From positions 49,851 through 113,850 of the forward strand of contig JAIQFQ010000007.1 in NCBI GenBank assembly GCA_020073245.1: DNA of 64,000 nucleotides, read 5' to 3'. Origin of the DNA: Terriglobia bacterium. Lineage in GTDB: Bacteria; Acidobacteriota; Thermoanaerobaculia; Thermoanaerobaculales; Thermoanaerobaculaceae. The translations under genes were made by a program, and so were the position numbers. Below are positions 60,864 to 64,000 of this stretch, piece by piece. The notes under the pieces are model-generated. The model did no database searches. It saw only the letters and a list, made by a program, of their open reading frames with translations, and was not told the origin of the DNA. How positions within the stretch are numbered: position 1 is the stretch's first letter; each line of letters starts with the position of its first letter.

Positions 60864-60898
60864 GAAGACAGGGCGCAGGGCACAGGGCACAGGGCACC
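60864..60898 (+). repeat. AGGGCAC heptamer repeat in the nuoH-nuoJ gap
   Basis: Tandem 7-bp GGGCACA units sit directly after the nuoH stop. A GGCTC/GAGCC hairpin follows. This gap occupies the place normally held by nuoI. Confidence 0.65.
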
Positions 60899-60977
60899 GA
60901 AACGGCTCCCGGAGCCTCGTGCCGGCGATTCGGCGCGCGGAGTCCGGCGCCTGGGGCCCGCTTGCCGGGGGGCGGCG

Positions 60978-61466
60978 ATGGTGACGGCGTTCTTCTACCT
61001 GGCGGCCGCGGTCGGGCTGGTGTCGGCCGCGGTGGCAGTCGCGCACCGGAACCCGGTCGTCAACGTGCTGTCCCTGGTAGTTACGCTCTTCTGCATCGCG
61101 GTCAACTACGCGCTTCTGGGGGCGGAGTTCCTGGCCGCGGCCCAGGTCCTCGTCTACGCCGGAGCGATCCTGGTGTTGTTCCTCTTCGTGGTGATGCTGC
61201 TCAACGCTCCGGAGGAGCAGCCCGCAACGGAACCGCGACCGTTCCAACGGGTCGCCGGCCTGCTGCTTGCGGTGGCCGCGGCCGTCGGTGGCGTCGCCCT
61301 CCTGATGGGGCTGCGCTTGTCCCTTCCGACCCAAAGCTCCCCGGGAAGCGCTCAGGCCCTCGGCCGACTGCTGACCGGGCCCTACCTGTTCGCTTTCGAG
61401 TTCATCTCGGTGCTCCTGCTCGCAGCGATGGTGGGTGCGCTGATGCTGGTGAAAAGGAAGCACTGA
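60978..61466 (+). CDS. nuoJ: NADH-quinone oxidoreductase subunit J
   Basis: This 162-residue membrane subunit has five hydrophobic segments; NPVVNVLSLVVTLFCIAVNY and LVYAGAILVLFLFVVMLLN are the family hallmarks of the antiporter-like module's small subunit. It ends 1 bp before nuoK. Confidence 0.95.
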   Translation: MVTAFFYLAAAVGLVSAAVAVAHRNPVVNVLSLVVTLFCIAVNYALLGAEFLAAAQVLVYAGAILVLFLFVVMLLNAPEEQPATEPRPFQRVAGLLLAVAAAVGGVALLMGLRLSLPTQSSPGSAQALGRLLTGPYLFAFEFISVLLLAAMVGALMLVKRKH

Positions 61467-61467
61467 C

Positions 61468-61773
61468 ATGACGGTCCCCACGACGTACTTCGTGATCTTC
61501 GCCGCGTTGTTGTTCGCGGTGGGCGCTGCTGGGGTCCTGCTGCGCCGGAGCGGCATCTCGATCCTCCTTGGGATCGAGTTGATGCTGAACGCAGCGAACC
61601 TGGCGCTCGTCGCGTTCGGAAGGCAACACGGCCAGCTGGATGCCCAGGTGTTCGTCTTCTTCGTCATGGCGGTGGCGGCGGCCGAAGTTGCCGTCGGCCT
61701 CGCCTTGCTGGTGGCCATCTTCCGCAAGAACCAGTCAATCGACGTGGACAGGCTCAACGTGTTGCGGTGGTAG
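61468..61773 (+). CDS. nuoK: NADH-quinone oxidoreductase subunit K
   Basis: This 101-residue subunit has three TM segments. The conserved Glu residues lie in ISILLGIELMLNAANLA and FFVMAVAAAEVAVGLAL, which match the proton channel positions of NuoK. It is followed 8 bp later by the start of nuoL. Confidence 0.96.
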   Translation: MTVPTTYFVIFAALLFAVGAAGVLLRRSGISILLGIELMLNAANLALVAFGRQHGQLDAQVFVFFVMAVAAAEVAVGLALLVAIFRKNQSIDVDRLNVLRW

Positions 61774-62971
61774 GAGGAGCAATGCTCGACTTTCTCTGGC
61801 TCCTGCCAGCCCTGCCACTCGCCGGCGCCCTGATCCTGCTGGCCGGCGCGATGCGCTTCTCACACCGCACGACCTCGTTCGTGGGACGCTCGATCAGGCC
61901 GCGCTGTACGACCACCCGGCTGCGGTACGCAAGGTCGTCGCGGAGACCCGGTCGTCCACCATCAAGGCGGTGGTTCATTGCCAGGGCTCGACGAGTTTCT
62001 CGATGTCGGCGGTCGCCGGGCTGGTGCCTCGTCTTCCCGTCAACAACCACTTCAGGGGTTCCGTCCACTGCCGTTGCAACGATTGGACGTCCCGCCGCGA
62101 GGGACTCAATCGCCACGAGTGGAAGCCCTTCATAGAAAGACGGAAGCACCACCACGTCGGCCAGGGCGAGCCAGTCGGGGATATTGGCCTGGTAGCCCAC
62201 GAAGCGTACGGACCCGTCCAATTCAAGCGAGCCGGCCTGCGCTTCCAGCTCAGAGCGTAGGGCCCCGTCGCCCACGCAGACAAGGCGCGCTCCAGGAAAA
62301 CGGCGGCGAACGAGCGGCATCGCGTCGAGCAGCACGCGATGCCCCTTCTGCGGCTCCAGGCGACCGACGACGAGCAACACCGGGTCACCTTCGGAGAACC
62401 CGAGACGCGTTTTCAGGCCCGCAGGGGCCTGGCGGGCGGGATCGAACCGTGTGAGGTCGCAGCCGTTTTGAATGACAATGACTTTGCGTGGCGGGAGGCC
62501 CTTGGTTTCGACCAGGTACTTGGCGTTCGCACGGGATACGGCGATGTAGTAATCCACGAAGCGGCCGGCAAGCCGATCCACCACGAACCGCGACTTCAGC
62601 CAACCGTGGCGCCACTGCTCTCTCAGGTGTGGTGTCTCGATGATAACCGGCACCCGGCACGACCAACCGATCGGCGAGGCAAAGAGGCTGCTATAGAACA
62701 AATGCGAGTGGAGGATGTCGACACGGCGTTCCCGTATGATCCGCGCCAGGCGAAGGGCGGATCCGATCTGGCTTGGTTTCCTGAGAAACAGCGGCACAAG
62801 CTCGACGTCACTCGGGATGTCAGGTCGAAGTTTCTCCGCTACTTGGGGTGTGCAAACCAGGTGGAGCCGGAAATGGCGCCGATCCAGCCCTTTTAGCAGC
62901 GTCAGGATGTGTTCCTCGGCGCCACCGCGGGCAAGCGTGTTGGAGAAATAAAGGAGCGAGAGCGGACGCAT
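61754..62971 (-). CDS. GT4-family glycosyltransferase with a disrupted 3' part
   Basis: From ATG 62971 the protein shows the GT4 layout: N-terminal acceptor domain (LLYFSNTLARGGAEEHILTL, VDILHSHLFYSSLFASPIGW), linker with VSRANAKYLVE, and the donor domain with LLVVGRLEPQKGHRVLLDA, VCVGDGALR and the E-x7-E-like stretch SFYEGLPLVAIESLAAGRP. After VVVDGKT the frame is odd: the expected PGD-ADIEKLVE-ALAMN sequence appears only by switching frame twice, consistent with two compensating single-base changes near 62000-62030. The C-terminal LAYRSRVVVQRGLIERPTNE region is again in frame. It then runs antisense to the nuoL stump. It would transfer a sugar from a nucleotide donor, probably in envelope glycan synthesis. 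Confidence 0.8.
   Translation of the reverse strand: MRPLSLLYFSNTLARGGAEEHILTLLKGLDRRHFRLHLVCTPQVAEKLRPDIPSDVELVPLFLRKPSQIGSALRLARIIRERRVDILHSHLFYSSLFASPIGWSCRVPVIIETPHLREQWRHGWLKSRFVVDRLAGRFVDYYIAVSRANAKYLVETKGLPPRKVIVIQNGCDLTRFDPARQAPAGLKTRLGFSEGDPVLLVVGRLEPQKGHRVLLDAMPLVRRRFPGARLVCVGDGALRSELEAQAGSLELDGSVRFVGYQANIPDWLALADVVVLPSFYEGLPLVAIESLAAGRPIVATAVDGTPEVVVDGKTRHQPGDRRHRETRRALAMNHRLDGGRPGLRDDLAYRSRVVVQRGLIERPTNEVVRCEKRIAPASRIRAPASGRAGRSQRKSSIAPPTTATR
61782..61850 (+). pseudogene. nuoL: 5' stump of nuoL
   Basis: ATG 61782 after GGAGGAG reads MLDFLWLLPALPLAGALILL, the usual NuoL opening, for about 23 codons. The following sequence is the reverse strand of a glycosyltransferase gene rather than NuoL. 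NuoL is normally about 600-650 residues with a dozen TM segments, so nearly all of it, and nuoM/N, are missing here. Either a rearrangement or an assembly join explains this. The exact join is uncertain by some tens of bases. Confidence 0.75.
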
Positions 62972-62980
62972 CTTTCTCAA

Positions 62981-63169
62981 TGGGTTTATGCCTGGGACTC
63001 AGACCCCAATCCGAAAAAAACCGTGAACCGCCGGTACCAACGGCCCCGCCGTTGGTGCGCCAGGGCCGCCAAGGAGAACAGAATTCTTATTCCGAACCAA
63101 GGATCAAGAAGCGCCCCTCTTGGGGCCTTCAGATTCTGAGCCCCAGTGTTCCGGCTTACCGTTCCATCC
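62981..63169. other. Intergenic stretch before the repeat block
   Basis: Divergent region between the glycosyltransferase and the hydrogenase protease gene, less GC-rich. No gene, promoter or RNA recognised. Confidence 0.35.
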
Positions 63170-63243
63170 TTGGCGTTCTTGGCGAGGAAAATCCCCCCCA
63201 CCCTTCCCCTCCCCCACGGTGGGGGGAGGGCTGGGGTGGGGGT
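63170..63243. repeat. C-rich/G-rich inverted repeat with G-tracts
   Basis: A CTTGGCGTTCTTGGCGAGG segment is followed by a C-rich arm (63193-63215) and a G-rich arm (63219-63243) that can pair imperfectly over about 20 bp around ACGG. The G-rich strand has runs of G able to form a quadruplex. It is of a different type from the heptamer elements. Confidence 0.6.
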
Positions 63244-63336
63244 CGCTGACTCTGGGCACTTCGCCAGGGTTTTCATCCGTCGTAGTGAAACTCGTTTCTT
63301 GACCACTTGGCAGTGAAACGTTCGGGTTGAATCGTC

Positions 63337-63888
63337 ATGTCGAGCAGCGGACGCACCGTAGTCTTGGGGATGGGTAACCCGGTCGTCAGCGACGACGGCG
63401 TGGGACTGGCCGTGGCGGCCGAGCTCAAGCGCCTCCTTGCGGAGGCACCCGTCCGCGGGGTGGATGTCCTCGCCAGCACACGGGCGGGCTTCGAGCTGAT
63501 CGACATGCTTCGTGGATACGCCCGCGCCATCATCGTTGACTGCATTGTCCTCCCAGACCCCCGGCCAGGCCGCGTATGCCGGCTAACCTTGGATGACGTG
63601 TCGGGCTGTGCACGATTGGTGAATGCCCACGAGATGAGCGTCGGCACCGCATTCCGCCTGGCCGAGCGAATGGGCATTCCGATGCCCGGAGAGGCGGAGA
63701 TCATCGCGGTCGAGGGGGGCGACACCTCCACCATCGGCGAGGGTCTGACCCCAGCGGTCCAGGCGACAGTCGGCCCCCTCGCGCAGGAGATCTACGACCG
63801 CCTCAAGCAGAACGAACCTGCCACCGATCCCCTTGACACCGAAGACTTCCGCAAGCGCCGCGCGTTCTATTCTCCTGGGATCGAGTGA
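63337..63888 (+). CDS. Hydrogenase maturation protease (HyaD/HybD, M52)
   Basis: This 183-residue protease has the family opening VVLGMGNPVVSDDGVGLAVA with metal-ligand Asp in the DDG segment, FELIDMLRGYARAIIVDCIV and NAHEMSVGTAFRLAE with the conserved His. These enzymes bind nickel and trim the C-terminus of [NiFe]-hydrogenase large subunits. No hydrogenase structural gene is in the window, but one may follow to the right. The start ATG 63337 has no strong ribosome binding site. Confidence 0.85.
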   Translation: MSSSGRTVVLGMGNPVVSDDGVGLAVAAELKRLLAEAPVRGVDVLASTRAGFELIDMLRGYARAIIVDCIVLPDPRPGRVCRLTLDDVSGCARLVNAHEMSVGTAFRLAERMGIPMPGEAEIIAVEGGDTSTIGEGLTPAVQATVGPLAQEIYDRLKQNEPATDPLDTEDFRKRRAFYSPGIE

Positions 63889-63932
63889 CGGGCAATATCG
63901 GATGAGCCACCTTTCGAGAGGATGATCCTGCC

Positions 63933-64000
63933 ATGGCCAAGGTCAGCAAGAAACCCGGCACGTACCTTTACCCCCTGCCACCCAGCCTCATCACCTGCGG
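63933..64000 (+). CDS. Flavin-reductase-like protein, N-terminal fragment (cut by window edge)
   Basis: From ATG 63933 the 22 codons visible read KPGTYLYPLPPSLITCG at the end, a sequence resembling the opening of flavin reductase-like FMN-binding proteins (TYLYP-x-P). It continues beyond the window. The call rests on this short stretch only. Confidence 0.5.
   Translation, partial: MAKVSKKPGTYLYPLPPSLITC

Noticed and set aside
62135..62896. Plus-strand frames over the glycosyltransferase
   Set aside because: Shadow of the GT4 gene on the minus strand; no motif.

Overview
The window looks like a chromosomal piece of a high-GC, Gram-negative, heterotrophic bacterium, most likely an Acidobacteriota (Thermoanaerobaculia- or Holophagae-like) lineage. 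The reasons are an outer-membrane TamB/Omp85 operon, two secreted proteins resembling the VWFA-related family typical of Acidobacteria, three Hanks-type kinases fused to TPR (two also to TolB-like) domains plus the stump of another, and several secreted beta-sandwich or protease genes. The phylum call is an inference from gene families, not a 16S result. No rRNA, tRNA, CRISPR array, insertion sequence or phage module was seen.

Layout. 1-12139 (minus strand): Omp85/POTRA protein (cut by the window edge), tamB, NAD kinase, a SelW-like selenoprotein whose in-frame UGA hides it from ordinary gene calling, an MFS exporter, a Ser/Thr kinase, rmuC and plsC. 12359-15790 (plus): DUF1015, serA and serC, a serine-biosynthesis unit. 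16073-22856: RRM protein, type II NADH dehydrogenase, a broken kinase stump, a kinase-TolB-TPR protein, a B12/radical SAM enzyme and a small protein. 22857-31482: an almost empty 0.8 kb stretch, a PAS-GGDEF diguanylate cyclase, an ABC permease, a DUF4097 adhesin-like protein, a second kinase-TolB-TPR paralogue and a secreted carbohydrate-binding-like protein. 31537-34155: a SpoIIE phosphatase and RsbW-type kinase, a partner-switching pair. 34509-39139: a MocR regulator, an aminotransferase, then cupin, C_GCAxxG_C_C and PhzF genes. 39241-48834: papain-like protease, PepD, GlpX, BON protein, two VWA proteins and another aminotransferase. 48979-55769: PriA, two unknown genes diverging from it, a TetR regulator and PepT. 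55909-61850: complex I genes nuoA-E-F-G-H-J-K and a nuoL stump. 61754-64000: an inverted glycosyltransferase with a disrupted 3' part, a hydrogenase maturation protease and the start of a flavin-reductase-like gene.

Common threads. Peptide and amino-acid metabolism (PepD, PepT, papain-like protease, three fold-I aminotransferases, SerA/SerC) suggests a proteolytic heterotroph. Respiration uses both NDH-2 and complex I, although the complex I cluster here lacks nuoB, C, D and I and has lost most of nuoL.

Two signals stand out. The first is the selenoprotein gene (CxxU motif, bacterial SECIS hairpin with a GGUCU loop). The second is a set of about eleven intergenic elements made of degenerate 7-bp tandem repeats arranged as long, sometimes nested, inverted repeats. 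They sit mainly at gene ends and in places run into coding sequence. A smaller pattern is a -10 hexamer 6-9 nt before several start codons, implying leaderless mRNAs, including one shared bidirectional promoter.
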